Assembly (NCBI RefSeq): GCF_901538265.1
Contig: NZ_LR593886.1
Location: forward strand, 5,911,738-5,975,737
Direction: 5' to 3'
Length of the DNA: 64,000 nt
Origin: Gemmata massiliana
Lineage (GTDB): Bacteria > Planctomycetota > Planctomycetia > Gemmatales > Gemmataceae
A model generated the notes under the pieces. That model was not told the origin of the DNA. It worked only from the letters and a program-made list of their open reading frames with translations, and made no database searches. The position numbers and the translations under genes are program-made. Shown here piece after piece: positions 1 through 9,840 of the stretch. Numbering within the stretch: the stretch's first letter is position 1; each line of letters starts with the position of its first letter.

Positions 1-40
1 CGTCACGGAGTGGCGGACCACTTTCTTACGAGAACACGAC

Positions 41-1321
41 ATGGCTCGTCGCAAACTGGACCTCGCCGAAACGATCCGCACTGCACTCGCGAAACCGGAA
101 GCCGCCAGCTTGTCCGAAGCGCTCGAACCCTGGGACGATAAGGAACTCACGCTCGCGGACGCCGAAGGATTGGTCAGTGCGCTGGCGGCGATCACCGACG
201 TGAAACCGCTCATCGACGCGAAAATCCACGGCGAAACCGGTACACCGCTCCAAACGCTCGCGGTGCTGTTCCAAAACGAATCGTCCGACGACGCCACGCG
301 CCTGCTCCGTGATCGCGGGATGACGGAACTGATGCGCCTCTTTGACGAGGCGATCGCGGTACCGGAGTGCCCGTCCGATCCGATCTTGACGATCTGCAAG
401 ATGTTCGCGGTGTACGTGTCGAAACCGGGGCTGGAGCGCATCGTAGCGGCCGTGCGCCGGTTCCCCGACGAGTACATGTGGGAAATCGTCTTCGGCGTGT
501 TCGCGGACGAGGGGCACCCGCTCAGCACAGAGCTGATCGACCGGCTCCGCGACCCGCTCCCGACCGACTTCGCCGCGGTCGCGTACCTCGATCTGGTAAA
601 CGCCGCGGCGCGCGAAAAGCGGCTCGACGCGCACCCGTTCGACACGGAAGAAGGCCACAAACGCCTGGAAACGTGGCTCGCGGACTCGAACTCGGAGCAC
701 TTCAGCTACGCGCACAGTGCGGCAGCCGCCCTCCCCTTCATCGAATCGAAAGCCCGGAACTCACTCGCGTCACTGGCGATGGACCACTCGGACACCGGCG
801 TCCAGATGGAGGCGGCTTGGGCGTCCGCGTACCGCGGGGGCACGGCGGGCCTCACGGTTCTTGCGCGCATGTGCGAAGACCCGCACCACAGCATCATGGC
901 GCAGCAGTACCTCGAAGAACTCGAACAGTCCGACCGCGTCCCGGCCGCGGCCCGGGAACCGGACTTCAACGCGCTCGCACAGATGTGCCAGTGGCTCCGG
1001 CACCCGAACGAATTCGGTGAACCGCCGACCGAGGTCACACTGTTCGACACGCGCGAACTCGACTGGCCGCCGACGAACGACCGGCGCCGTGTGTGGCTGT
1101 TCAAGTACACCTACGCCGGTCGCAACGAAGATGGCACCGACGAGGTCGGTCTGGGTATGGTCGGCTCCATCACCTTCGCGCTGTTCGGGGAAACGAACGC
1201 GACCATGAGTCCCGAGGACGCTTACGCGATCCACTGCTGCTGGGAACTGGACGTGAACGACGACCCGCGCGCGCCGAAGAAGCGGTCCGTGAAAGCGGGG
1301 CGCAAGCTGCTCGGAATCTGA
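41..1321 (+). CDS. Hypothetical helical repeat-like protein, 426 aa
   Basis: I do not recognise the family. The protein is acidic and mostly helical, with Ala/Leu-rich stretches (for example around residues 225-290) that look like irregular HEAT-type repeats; this is an impression, not a domain match. The C-terminal third (from about residue 325) changes character and carries aromatic beta-rich segments such as RRVWLFKYTYAG. There is no signal peptide or membrane segment, so it is probably cytoplasmic. The ATG at 41 is the first start in a long open frame. The stop is 17 nt before a DUF4240 gene, and a second DUF4240 gene follows, so the three probably form one operon. The large ORFs on the other strand and in frame 2 are codon-bias shadows. 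Confidence 0.75.
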   Translation: MARRKLDLAETIRTALAKPEAASLSEALEPWDDKELTLADAEGLVSALAAITDVKPLIDAKIHGETGTPLQTLAVLFQNESSDDATRLLRDRGMTELMRLFDEAIAVPECPSDPILTICKMFAVYVSKPGLERIVAAVRRFPDEYMWEIVFGVFADEGHPLSTELIDRLRDPLPTDFAAVAYLDLVNAAAREKRLDAHPFDTEEGHKRLETWLADSNSEHFSYAHSAAAALPFIESKARNSLASLAMDHSDTGVQMEAAWASAYRGGTAGLTVLARMCEDPHHSIMAQQYLEELEQSDRVPAAAREPDFNALAQMCQWLRHPNEFGEPPTEVTLFDTRELDWPPTNDRRRVWLFKYTYAGRNEDGTDEVGLGMVGSITFALFGETNATMSPEDAYAIHCCWELDVNDDPRAPKKRSVKAGRKLLGI

Positions 1322-1337
1322 TGCACCGGAGTCGCTC

Positions 1338-1886
1338 GTGACCCTCGACGAATTCTGGGACCACATCCAAAAGAGCAAACGCAAAGACCCGGACGCCCAC
1401 GCAGAACGATTGGAACAGCGGCTCGCGAAGTTACCACCGGACGAGATCCTCGATTTCGGTCACTGGTGGGAGCTGATGATGGGCGAGGCGTACCACTGGA
1501 ACTTGTGGGGCGCGGCATACCTCATCAACGGCGGGTGCTCGGACGACGGGTTCGAGTACTTTTGCCGGTGGCTCGTTCTGCGCGGGCGCGACGTGTTCCA
1601 GGCCGCGGTCACGAACCCGGACACCCTGGCCAACGTGGTCCACCCGGACGACGGCGACGTCGAGTGCGGGTGCTCCCCGGCGCAGGGCGCGTGGTTCACC
1701 GCGACCAAAACCGAACCGGACGACGCCGGGTACGAGGCTTACAGCTCGGCGGAACGAGCCCGGCACCCGAACAGCCCCCGGTACCCCGAACTGGGCGCGG
1801 GCTGGGATTTCGATGACGACGCGGAGATGCGAAAGCGGCTCCCGCACCTCTCGGCACTTTACATGGACGGGGGTGCGGGCGAATAA
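1338..1886 (+). CDS. DUF4240 domain protein
   Basis: The 182-aa protein has the usual DUF4240 layout: an N-terminal FW-helix (TLDEFWDHIQ), a second helix with the PPDEI motif, then the hallmark block LWGAAYLINGGCSDDGFEYF near residue 56 followed by an R-G-R-D-V-F helix. The function of the family is not known; members are small cytoplasmic proteins often found in paralogous groups. It starts with GTG at 1338, 17 nt after the preceding stop; no in-frame ATG lies before the conserved FW. The next gene is a diverged copy of it (same core block), so this is a tandem duplication. A frame-shadow ORF overlaps its 3' end and is not real. Confidence 0.85.
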   Translation: MTLDEFWDHIQKSKRKDPDAHAERLEQRLAKLPPDEILDFGHWWELMMGEAYHWNLWGAAYLINGGCSDDGFEYFCRWLVLRGRDVFQAAVTNPDTLANVVHPDDGDVECGCSPAQGAWFTATKTEPDDAGYEAYSSAERARHPNSPRYPELGAGWDFDDDAEMRKRLPHLSALYMDGGAGE

Positions 1887-1920
1887 TACGCCAAACCCGA
1901 CGCTCTCCGTGAGGTGCTCG

Positions 1921-2448
1921 ATGGACTGGAAACCGTTCTGGAAGGTCATCGAGGACGCATATCGACCGGACCCGATCGATCACTTTGAAGCGCTCAAGGA
2001 GCGGCTCGGCGATTTAAAGTGGTTCGAGATCATCGAGTTCCAGGCGCGCTTCGACGAGGCCGTCTCGTCCGCGAACCTCATCGATTTGTGGGGCGCGGCG
2101 TACCTCATCAACGGCGGGTGCTCGGACGACGGGTTCCGCGACTTCCGCGTGTGGCTCGTCGGGCGCGGGCGCCGCGCCTACGAGCACGCGCTCCGTGACC
2201 CGGACTCCCTCACAGACATTCTCGACGGTGACCCCGTGGACGGCTTCGGGCTCGATGCCGCCGCGCTCCGCGTGTACGAAGAAAAAACGGGCATGAGCGA
2301 CTTCTACACGCGGCTCGATCGCGCGGAAGCGGACTCCCCTCCGCCGCCGCCCGAGGGCACGGACTGGGACTTTGAAGACGAGTCCGAAATGCGCAAACGG
2401 TTCCCGAAGCTGTGTCACCTGTACCTGATTCCGGAACACGACGAGTGA
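1921..2448 (+). CDS. DUF4240 domain protein, second tandem copy
   Basis: This is a paralogue of the gene before it: it opens with MDWKPFWKVIEDAY and carries the same LWGAAYLINGGCSDDGF core, then WLVGRGRRAYEHALRDPDSL. The C-terminal half contains a proline run and ends in an acidic DFEDESEMRKRFPKL segment that matches the DFDDDAEMRKRLPHL end of the first copy. The open frame extends upstream to 1813, but the ATG at 1921 gives the family-typical N-terminus and avoids overlap with the upstream gene; 34 nt separate the two. Cytoplasmic, function unknown. The two copies differ most in the middle, as expected of an old duplication. Confidence 0.85.
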   Translation: MDWKPFWKVIEDAYRPDPIDHFEALKERLGDLKWFEIIEFQARFDEAVSSANLIDLWGAAYLINGGCSDDGFRDFRVWLVGRGRRAYEHALRDPDSLTDILDGDPVDGFGLDAAALRVYEEKTGMSDFYTRLDRAEADSPPPPPEGTDWDFEDESEMRKRFPKLCHLYLIPEHDE

Positions 2449-2489
2449 CGCGAGTTCTCTGGGTCACTGAATAGAGGAAGTGTCACCCG

Positions 2490-3251
2490 ATGAGCGCATT
2501 TAAAGACCACTTTTCCGGCCACGCGAGCGACTACCGCACGTTCCGGCCAACGTACCCGCCCGAGTTGTTCACGTTCCTCGCGTCTGTTGTGCCGGCCCAC
2601 GATCTTGTGTGGGATTGTGGTACAGGAAACGGTCAGGCCGCAGTTATCCTCGCCGAGCATTTCAGTCGCGTCTTCGCCACAGACGCTAGTACCGAGCAGG
2701 TGAAGAACGCGACACCGCACCCGAACGTCGAGTACGCGGTCGCGCCCGCTGAACAGTGCCCGCTCCCGAACGCGCGCGCGGATCTCGTTACCGTTGCGCA
2801 GGCGCTTCACTGGTTCGACATCGATCGTTTCTTCGCCGCGGTCTGCCGCGTTTGTAAGCCGGGCGGAGTAGTCGCTGTGTGGAGCTACGACCTACACTCC
2901 GTGAACGCGGACGTCGATCCGGTGCTCGACCGGCTCCAGAGCGAGTTCGTTGGTCCGTACTGGCCACCGGAACGCGCGCTCGTAGACGCCGGCTATCGCA
3001 CGATCCCGTTCCCGTTCACGGAGATTCCGGCCCCGCGACTAGAAATGACCGCGAGCTGGGATTTGCCCACACTCGTCGGGTACATGAACACGTGGTCCGC
3101 GACGAAACGGTTCGAGAAAGCAAACGGGTTCAACCCGCTCGATCGACTGAGCGAGGCATTCACGGCCGCGTGGGGAGAACCCGCGACCGTGCGCACGGTG
3201 CGGTGGAAATTGGCCATCCGCGTCGGGCGCGTCGGGAACTCACAGTCGTGA
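2490..3251 (+). CDS. Class I SAM-dependent methyltransferase
   Basis: The 253-aa protein has the class I Rossmann methyltransferase fold: motif I VWDCGTGNGQAA (residues about 40-51) binds S-adenosylmethionine, the acidic end of strand 2 is FATDAS, and AQALHWFD with CRVCKPGGVVAVW gives motifs for strands 4 and 5. The HWFD signature is shared with the trans-aconitate/UbiE-like Methyltransf_11 group that includes small-molecule O-methyltransferases. The substrate cannot be inferred. An ATG at 2490 follows the purine-rich stretch AGAGGAAG at a suitable distance. It is convergent with the large kinase gene, whose stop is only 10 nt away, so the two probably share a terminator region. Confidence 0.87.
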   Translation: MSAFKDHFSGHASDYRTFRPTYPPELFTFLASVVPAHDLVWDCGTGNGQAAVILAEHFSRVFATDASTEQVKNATPHPNVEYAVAPAEQCPLPNARADLVTVAQALHWFDIDRFFAAVCRVCKPGGVVAVWSYDLHSVNADVDPVLDRLQSEFVGPYWPPERALVDAGYRTIPFPFTEIPAPRLEMTASWDLPTLVGYMNTWSATKRFEKANGFNPLDRLSEAFTAAWGEPATVRTVRWKLAIRVGRVGNSQS

Positions 3252-3261
3252 ACAGTATTTC

Positions 3262-5967
3262 TTAGCGCGTACCGAGGCGGAAGCCGACCAGTGTGAGCAA
3301 CGAGCCGAGCATCAGCGATACGTGATAGTCCCGGAACGGCTCCACGGTGTGGATACCGAACTGGTGCCCGATCGCTGCGACCGCGGCGCCGATCAGTACA
3401 AGCACACTCATCAAATTTCCGCGGAAGAACAGGGACGCGAGCAGCATCAATCCAGCCAGCCCCACGTTGAAACTATCGACCCACCCCAGCACCGGCGCCG
3501 GTACACCGGAAAACACCAGCGACTTCGTCGCGCGGGTCGCGTCGAGCGCGACCGGTTGTTGCAGAACGGACAGATCCTGGTTCTCCATCGCTTGCGTCGC
3601 TTGAGCGCGGAGTTCGGCTCCGGGAATGAGGCCGTTCTGGTGCGCCCACAGCGCGCATGCGGCGAGCAGTAAAGCCGCGGCGATCGTCCGCACGTGCGGC
3701 CCGACGAACAGCGAAATCACGGTCCCGATCGGGTCGCGCTTGCGCGTCGGCACGAACACGAAATCGTCCGGTTGTTCGGCCGCACGGAACAGCGTGCGCA
3801 CGCTCGTGGGCGCGTGGGCGGTGGCAACTCCCGGCAAGTGAGCCGTCTCCGCGCGCCGGATCTCGTCCGCAGCACGTACCATTGCGTCCGCCGCGGCTCG
3901 CGCTTGATCTTCCGCGGTCTGGGCGCTCGCACCGGCCGCGAGCAGGTTTGCGCGTTCGACCGCGAGCAGCAACTTGCGCTCTCGCGAGTCTTTACGCGAC
4001 TTCTCGATCCGCTCCATTGTCGCGATGATCGGTTCGCGCCACGCCGCGTGCTTCTCGCGTACTCCGGCCGCTCCCCCGCGGAGCAACACCGTGCGCGCGG
4101 CCAGCTTCGCCTCGTACCCGAACAGCGTCTCGAAGAACTCTTCCCAGTCGCGCCCAGCGAACTTCGCCACGAACTGGCGCAGCGCCTCTTCGTCCAGCCC
4201 GCGTGCCCGCATCCGTCGGAGCTGCCGCTCGCACCCCTCAATGATCTCCCGGCGCTCCTCGGCCAGCGCACGGTCCACGCCGTAGCGCAGCGCGAACGCG
4301 ATTCCGATCCCGATCAGCCCGAAGCCGATCCACATCCAGAACACTTTCAACAGAGCGAGCAGCACGCAGAACATCGCGAAGCCCGACAGCCCCACGATCC
4401 AGTCCCCGCGCCCCAACCCCGAAATAAAGCGCCTCATGCAACTGAAAAGGTGCCCCTTGCGCGTGATCCCGTCGAGCACGAAGTACGCGAGGGTCGTTTC
4501 CAGCGCCAGTCCGAAGATGCCGAACGCCCACCCGATCTTTCCGAAAAACGCGAGCAGCACGGCCATCAACGCAACCGTACCGAAGAACCCCGAAATGAGC
4601 CGCCCTCGCAACACCGCGGTGCCACAGGTGTTGAACCGGAGTACGGCCATTTCGAGTCGCGAAATCTGCTCCTCGTGCGGCGAAAACGTGCCCGCGTGAT
4701 AAACGCCGAGCCACGCTTCGAGGGTCCGAATCACCTCGCTCGTGTCCTGGTAACGATCGTCCCGACTCTTCGCCATCATCCGCTGAATGACCGCGGAGAC
4801 TTCCTTCGGCACGCGGGCAACGATCTGCTCCGGCGGCACGAGCGGGTCGTAAGCGTGCTTCGACATCAACTCGACGGCGGTCGTTCCGTCGAATGGCGGG
4901 CGCCCGGTCACGAGAACGTAGAGTGTACAACCCAGGGAGTAAATATCGGCACGGTGGTCCACGGTCGCCGCGTCGCGGCACTGTTCGGGCGACATGTACG
5001 CGGGCGTTCCGAGCGCGATCCGCGCGCCAGTCATATCGGGCGGCAGCGAGAGCAGCCCGCTCCGCGCGCTTGCGTCCGCAAGCCGATCGTCCGCACGCGA
5101 CACGGCCGGGGTCTTCACCAACCCTAGGTCCGCGACTTTGACCAAACCCTGTACATCGAGCAACAGGTTGTCGGGTTTCACATCGCGGTGAATCATCCCG
5201 CGATCGTGTGCGTGCTTCAGCCCCCGCGCGGCCTGAAGGATGTACCCGACCGCCGTTTCCGGATCGAGTTTTCCCTGCACTTTCAGCAGATCCGCGAGCG
5301 ATTTCCCGCGGACGTACTCCATGCTGAAGAAGCGCGCCCCGTCGACTTCACCGATATCGTGAATCTGAACGATGTTGGGGTGCGAAAGTTGAGCCGCGGC
5401 GAACGCCTCGCGCGTGAACCGGGCCACGAACACCGGGTCGGTTGCCCAGCGCTTACTCATCACCTTCAGCGCGACCGGCCGGTCGAGCGAGAGTTGCGTC
5501 GCGAGGTACACCGTCCCCATGCCCCCGCGCCCGAGTTCGCGCTCGATAGTGTACCCACGAACTTCCGTGTGCGGCGCGATCCCCGGGTCTTCCGCGTCAC
5601 CGCTGCTCGGACCGGGAGGCGGAGTCGCGCTGCGCTGGTTCGGATCGGGATTGGTGCTGGCAAAGCCGAATACGTGTGAAGGCGGAAACGGCGTCCCGCC
5701 CGACGGAGGATTTGAAGGTCTCGCTGCCGGCGGCGGGGTCGCAAGTTCAACGCCCACCGCAGACGCCGCGGCTTGTTCTCGCGAATCGCGGGTTTGCACG
5801 CCACTCGGAAGCGCTTGAACCTGAAAGGCGCTCCCGGGTTCGTCCGGTACGCACAGTATGAACGGCTGAGAGCACGCGGGGCACCGCGGCCGGTACCGGC
5901 CGGGTTTCGCGGACTTCAGATTCAATCGGTGGGCGCAATACGGACAGGCGATGGCCACAGCGGGCAC
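3262..5967 (-). CDS. Membrane serine/threonine protein kinase with N-terminal zinc ribbon
   Basis: The 901-aa protein opens with a zinc-ribbon-like segment, CPYCAHRL plus CPAC about 20 residues later, that would bind one zinc ion. A Pro/Gly-rich linker leads to a Hanks kinase domain at about 138-410: ELGRGGMGTVYLA loop, VALKVM lysine, HRDVKPDN catalytic loop, and DLG in place of the usual DFG, then GTPAYMSPEQ. Two hydrophobic hairpins follow (about 455-500 and 525-560), then a charged helical region and two more membrane segments near the C-terminus, so the kinase is anchored with several passes. The start is GTG at 5967; there is no better upstream ATG. Planctomycetes carry dozens of such kinases; the target is unknown. 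Confidence 0.9.
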   Translation of the reverse strand: MPAVAIACPYCAHRLNLKSAKPGRYRPRCPACSQPFILCVPDEPGSAFQVQALPSGVQTRDSREQAAASAVGVELATPPPAARPSNPPSGGTPFPPSHVFGFASTNPDPNQRSATPPPGPSSGDAEDPGIAPHTEVRGYTIERELGRGGMGTVYLATQLSLDRPVALKVMSKRWATDPVFVARFTREAFAAAQLSHPNIVQIHDIGEVDGARFFSMEYVRGKSLADLLKVQGKLDPETAVGYILQAARGLKHAHDRGMIHRDVKPDNLLLDVQGLVKVADLGLVKTPAVSRADDRLADASARSGLLSLPPDMTGARIALGTPAYMSPEQCRDAATVDHRADIYSLGCTLYVLVTGRPPFDGTTAVELMSKHAYDPLVPPEQIVARVPKEVSAVIQRMMAKSRDDRYQDTSEVIRTLEAWLGVYHAGTFSPHEEQISRLEMAVLRFNTCGTAVLRGRLISGFFGTVALMAVLLAFFGKIGWAFGIFGLALETTLAYFVLDGITRKGHLFSCMRRFISGLGRGDWIVGLSGFAMFCVLLALLKVFWMWIGFGLIGIGIAFALRYGVDRALAEERREIIEGCERQLRRMRARGLDEEALRQFVAKFAGRDWEEFFETLFGYEAKLAARTVLLRGGAAGVREKHAAWREPIIATMERIEKSRKDSRERKLLLAVERANLLAAGASAQTAEDQARAAADAMVRAADEIRRAETAHLPGVATAHAPTSVRTLFRAAEQPDDFVFVPTRKRDPIGTVISLFVGPHVRTIAAALLLAACALWAHQNGLIPGAELRAQATQAMENQDLSVLQQPVALDATRATKSLVFSGVPAPVLGWVDSFNVGLAGLMLLASLFFRGNLMSVLVLIGAAVAAIGHQFGIHTVEPFRDYHVSLMLGSLLTLVGFRLGTR

Positions 5968-6238
5968 CCTCGCTACGAGTTGGGCGGGGAGTGCGAAAGC
6001 AGGCGCACGGTGTGATCGGAATCCGAGCGTTCTGCCACACCGAATTCGTAGGTCACAATCGCCGAACAGGTCGGCGTTTCGGACGTGCTCGTTCGCTCGC
6101 GTTTGCGCGCCGGGCTGAAAAAGAGTGAGGGGCTCCCAAAAAGTGTGCAGCTTTCAGGCGTGCGCGAAGCCGGACCGCTTCTGGCACGCTCCGGGGAGTG
6201 CGGGTAGCATAATTTAATCGCCCTCTCGGGAGATTGGT

Positions 6239-8758
6239 GTGAAGCTGTCCGCCGACCAGTTCGCGACCGTCGTTCGCAATCTGCCCCTCCCAAACGGCCA
6301 AGCAGCGGCCGCAGCCGAAGCGCTCGCTCGGCCCGCGACGGACGAACTTCCCGGCGAGCTGATTCGGCGCGAAATCCTGACCGAGTACCAAGCTCGAATG
6401 ATCCTTTCCGGCCACGCCGACGAACTCACTATCGGGCGGTACACGATCCTTGATGAACTGGGCGAAGGCGGAATGGGCCAAGTGCTCAAGGCCCGCGACA
6501 CGGCAATGGATCGCGTGGTCGCGGTGAAGCTGATACGCGACGACCGGTTCGGCAGTGAATCCGCCGTTCGCCGCTTCGAGCAAGAAGTAAGAGCCACGGC
6601 CCGGCTCGCACACCCGAACATCGTCCGCGCCTACGACACGGGGGTGTTCAACGATCGGCACTTTCTGGTGACCGAGTTGATCGCGGGTTCCGACCTGGGG
6701 CACGAATTAGCACGTCGAGGTTCGTTCCCCGCGGGCGAGGCGTGTCACTACGCGCACCAAACCGCGCTGGGACTCCAGCACGCTCACGAACACGGGCTGA
6801 TACACCGCGACATCAAGCCATCGAACCTGTTGTTCAGCGCGGCGGAACGAACGGTGAAAATCGCGGATTTCGGTCTCGCGTACCTGAGCGATTCCGGCGC
6901 CGGCAGGTTGACGGCGGCCGGAGCGGTGATGGGCACACCGGATTACATTGCGCCAGAACAAGCGAGTTCCGCGGCCGCGGCAGACATCCGCTCGGACCTG
7001 TACTCGCTCGGATGCACGCTCTATCAGTTCCTTACGGGCCGGGTGCCCTTCCCCGCCGGTAGCGCGCTCGCGAAACTGGTCGCGCACGCGAGCGAACCCC
7101 CGCCCCCACTCGATACCGTGTGCCCCGGTCTGGCCCCCGGGTTAGCGGCCGTGGTCCATAAAATGATGGCGAAGAGCCCAAACGAGCGCTACCAATCGCC
7201 ACTCGAAGTTGCCGAAGCTCTCGCCCCGTTTTGTGATGAGAGAAACGCCCGTATCGCAACGAACTCGGCGCGCGCTCTCGCAGTACCGCCCCTTTCAACA
7301 CTCAACAACGCGGCCGGTCCCACCGTGCACTCCTCCCCACATCCGGAACCAAGTTGGCGCGAACCCGAGGCTCGAGCCCCGCGCCGCAGAACTGCCGTAC
7401 TCGTTGCGAGTGTCGGCCTGTTGATTGCAGTAATAATCGCATTCATTTCCATCCGTAGACCGACCCCACTCGAGGCGCCCGACGTTCACCCCGTTCAAAT
7501 CACGGTGACGCTCGACGACTGGCCTTCCGCGCGCGGGCCCGGAGCGGTCATCTACCTCAGTGGCGCATTGCTCCCGACCAGTGAGAGTGAGAAGGCACGC
7601 ACCAGCAACGATCTCAAACGCCCACTCGAACTCGCGCCGGGAACGTACAAACTCACGCTGAGAATCGGCGGAGAAATCATCGAGCGGCGCGAGTTCAACG
7701 TAACTTCAGAAAGTGCGAATCGGGCCATTACATTGGGGCCGATTGTACCCGAAGTGGTAGCCACCACGATCACGAACGGGAGGGAGGTAAAGCGCTGGGA
7801 GGCGCTGGGTCCGGTCTCGGATCTCGTATTTCTCCCCGACGGCAAGAAGTTCGTTTCGATGGAGCAGCCGACGGGTGTCTTGCGGCGCCCACAGGCTCAC
7901 GAACTGACAATCAGCGGGGCGCTGTACGCCACCGAAACGAACGAAATCTTCTCGCGCTGGGACACGGTCGGCAGCGGTCGTGTCGCACTGTTTCCCAAAG
8001 CCGGCGCGGTTGTGGGGTGCCAGTTTCCGGACGCGGCTCTCAAGAGCGATGCGTACCGGTGGTGGGCGGTGCCGCTTTCCAGCGGCGAAACGCCGACCAA
8101 CGACGGGCCGGAAGTCGCTGGCGCCAGTACCAAGAAGCACCGCACCAACCTGCTCACCGCGTCCGCGGGCGGCACGCACCTGTTACTGTCCTTTATCACG
8201 CAACCCGGCGGCAAAGCGGTTGGAACGGTTCAACTGTGCCCGGTTACATTCACCGACGCGCGCACGATTGCAGTCGGCGAGCCGAAGCTCTTCCCCGGTG
8301 ACACCGCTTGCTTCGATCCGAGCGGGCACCGCCTGTTGGTTGCAAAAGACACGGCGCTCGTGCTCTACGACCAAAACACAGGCAAGCCGGTGGCGCCGGA
8401 ATTTACTGGGGCCACCGCGAGCATTCAGCACGTCGCAGTAGCTCCAAACGGTAAGCACCTCGCTGGGGGATGTGCGAACGGGGTGCTGTACTTCTGGCGG
8501 ACGGGCACGAAAGAGCCAACAGCGGTCGGTAGAGGACACAAGAGCAAGGTAAACGTGTTGAAATTTACTCCGGACGGCGCTCGTGTGGTCACCGCGGGCG
8601 AAGACGGCACCGTTCGCGTGTGGCTAACGGAGACTGGAAAAGAAATCGCCCGGTTCAAGCACGACGGTTCGGTAAACGCGCTCGCGATTTCACCCGAGGG
8701 CAAGCAAGCACTCACGGGCAGCGCGGACGCGACGATTCGGCTCTGGCAACTGCCGTAG
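6239..8758 (+). CDS. Serine/threonine protein kinase with WD40 sensor domain
   Basis: The 839-aa protein has an N-terminal helical region, a Hanks kinase domain at about 68-335 (ELGEGGMGQVLKARD, VAVKLI, HRDIKPSNLL, ADFGLAY, GTPDYIAPEQ; all catalytic residues present), a single membrane span at about 382-401 (LVASVGLLIAVIIAFISI) and a long C-terminal part. The last 130 residues contain clear WD40 repeats (GHKSKVNVLKFTPDGARVVTAGEDGTVRVW and the next repeat), so the outer part is probably a beta-propeller. The start is GTG at 6239, which gives an N-terminus similar to related kinases. It is divergent from the kinase on the left, with 270 nt between that must hold both promoters. Confidence 0.9.
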   Translation: MKLSADQFATVVRNLPLPNGQAAAAAEALARPATDELPGELIRREILTEYQARMILSGHADELTIGRYTILDELGEGGMGQVLKARDTAMDRVVAVKLIRDDRFGSESAVRRFEQEVRATARLAHPNIVRAYDTGVFNDRHFLVTELIAGSDLGHELARRGSFPAGEACHYAHQTALGLQHAHEHGLIHRDIKPSNLLFSAAERTVKIADFGLAYLSDSGAGRLTAAGAVMGTPDYIAPEQASSAAAADIRSDLYSLGCTLYQFLTGRVPFPAGSALAKLVAHASEPPPPLDTVCPGLAPGLAAVVHKMMAKSPNERYQSPLEVAEALAPFCDERNARIATNSARALAVPPLSTLNNAAGPTVHSSPHPEPSWREPEARAPRRRTAVLVASVGLLIAVIIAFISIRRPTPLEAPDVHPVQITVTLDDWPSARGPGAVIYLSGALLPTSESEKARTSNDLKRPLELAPGTYKLTLRIGGEIIERREFNVTSESANRAITLGPIVPEVVATTITNGREVKRWEALGPVSDLVFLPDGKKFVSMEQPTGVLRRPQAHELTISGALYATETNEIFSRWDTVGSGRVALFPKAGAVVGCQFPDAALKSDAYRWWAVPLSSGETPTNDGPEVAGASTKKHRTNLLTASAGGTHLLLSFITQPGGKAVGTVQLCPVTFTDARTIAVGEPKLFPGDTACFDPSGHRLLVAKDTALVLYDQNTGKPVAPEFTGATASIQHVAVAPNGKHLAGGCANGVLYFWRTGTKEPTAVGRGHKSKVNVLKFTPDGARVVTAGEDGTVRVWLTETGKEIARFKHDGSVNALAISPEGKQALTGSADATIRLWQLP

Positions 8759-8760
8759 CA

Positions 8761-9840
8761 TTACACCGGATTGGCGTGAATACCCACCGCCTTGCGGACA
8801 GTTTGCAGCGTGATCTGAGCAAGTGCCCGCGCCCGCTTCGCCCCGGCGACGAGCACTTCCTCCACGAACCCGGGGTCGCGGGCGAGTTGCTTTCGGCGCT
8901 CACGCGCCGCAGCGAAATAGGTGTCGATCTTCGCGAGAAGTTGCGTCTTGGCGTCGCCGTAGCCAAACGGCCGCCCGCCGCGCAGATCAGCGCCCTTCAT
9001 CGGGTTGCGGTATAGATCGGCCATTTCCGCTTGTTCGGCCGCGGTCGCGAAGAGCTTGTACAGTGCGAAGGCGTTGCACTTCTCCGGGTTCTTCGGCTCC
9101 TCGACCGGCGTCGAATCGGTGACGACGCTCATCACCGCGCTCTTGAGCGCCTTCCCCTCGGCGAAGATTTCGATCGTGTTCCCGTAGCTCTTGCTCATCT
9201 TCTGGCCGTCGGTCCCTGGCACAATGGCCGCTTCGTTATAAACGCCATCGGGGAGCGGGAACACCTCGCCGAATGCGTGATTGAACGACCCGGCAATATC
9301 GCGAGTCATTTCGAGGTGCTGTTCTTGGTCTTTGCCCACCGGGACGAGGTGCGAGCGGTAAATGAGGATGTCCGCGGCCATCAATATGGGATAGGTGAAT
9401 AAACCAACACTCGCAGTGAGGCCACGCGCAACTTTGTCCTTGTACGAGTGGGCACGTTCGAGGAGCCCCATTCCGCTAACTGTCGAGAAGATCCACGCGA
9501 GTTCGCACACTTCCGGCACGTCCGATTGGCGGAAGAAACTGGCTTTTGCGGGATCGAGTCCGAGTGCGAGGTAGTCAAGAGCCACGTCGCGCACGTTGTC
9601 CGCGAGAATTTGCCGTGCGGGTCGGGCCACAATCGATTTGTTCTTTGCCGCAAGTCCGGCTTCTTTTTCTTCGGCTTCGCGGAGCGACGTGAGGGAGTGA
9701 TAATCCGCGATGAAGTACAGGCACTCGCCCGAATCCTGGCGCTCGATGTGCTGTTTGATCGCGCCGAAGTAGTTGCCGAGGTGCAACTTACCGGACGGCT
9801 GCACGCCGCTGAGGATGCGCGGGCGGACGGTAACACTCAT
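8761..9840 (-). CDS. trpS: Tryptophanyl-tRNA synthetase
   Basis: Charges tRNA-Trp with tryptophan in the cytoplasm. The class I signatures are both present: PSGKLHLGNYFG (HIGH-type, residues 16-26 from the chosen start) and KMSKS at about 214-218. Other family blocks are FIADYHSLT, FRQSDVPEV and the VPVGKDQEQHLEMTRDIA stretch that binds tryptophan. Length (359 aa) fits the bacterial enzyme. The frame is open 33 nt further, but the ATG at 9840 gives the normal N-terminus (MSVTVRPRILSG). The stop is 2 nt from the end of the convergent kinase gene. Confidence 0.96.
   Translation of the reverse strand: MSVTVRPRILSGVQPSGKLHLGNYFGAIKQHIERQDSGECLYFIADYHSLTSLREAEEKEAGLAAKNKSIVARPARQILADNVRDVALDYLALGLDPAKASFFRQSDVPEVCELAWIFSTVSGMGLLERAHSYKDKVARGLTASVGLFTYPILMAADILIYRSHLVPVGKDQEQHLEMTRDIAGSFNHAFGEVFPLPDGVYNEAAIVPGTDGQKMSKSYGNTIEIFAEGKALKSAVMSVVTDSTPVEEPKNPEKCNAFALYKLFATAAEQAEMADLYRNPMKGADLRGGRPFGYGDAKTQLLAKIDTYFAAARERRKQLARDPGFVEEVLVAGAKRARALAQITLQTVRKAVGIHANPV

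Noticed and set aside
3694-5127. A 477-codon plus-strand ORF
   Set aside because: Antisense shadow of the kinase gene; full of His/Arg/Pro repeats without any motif.
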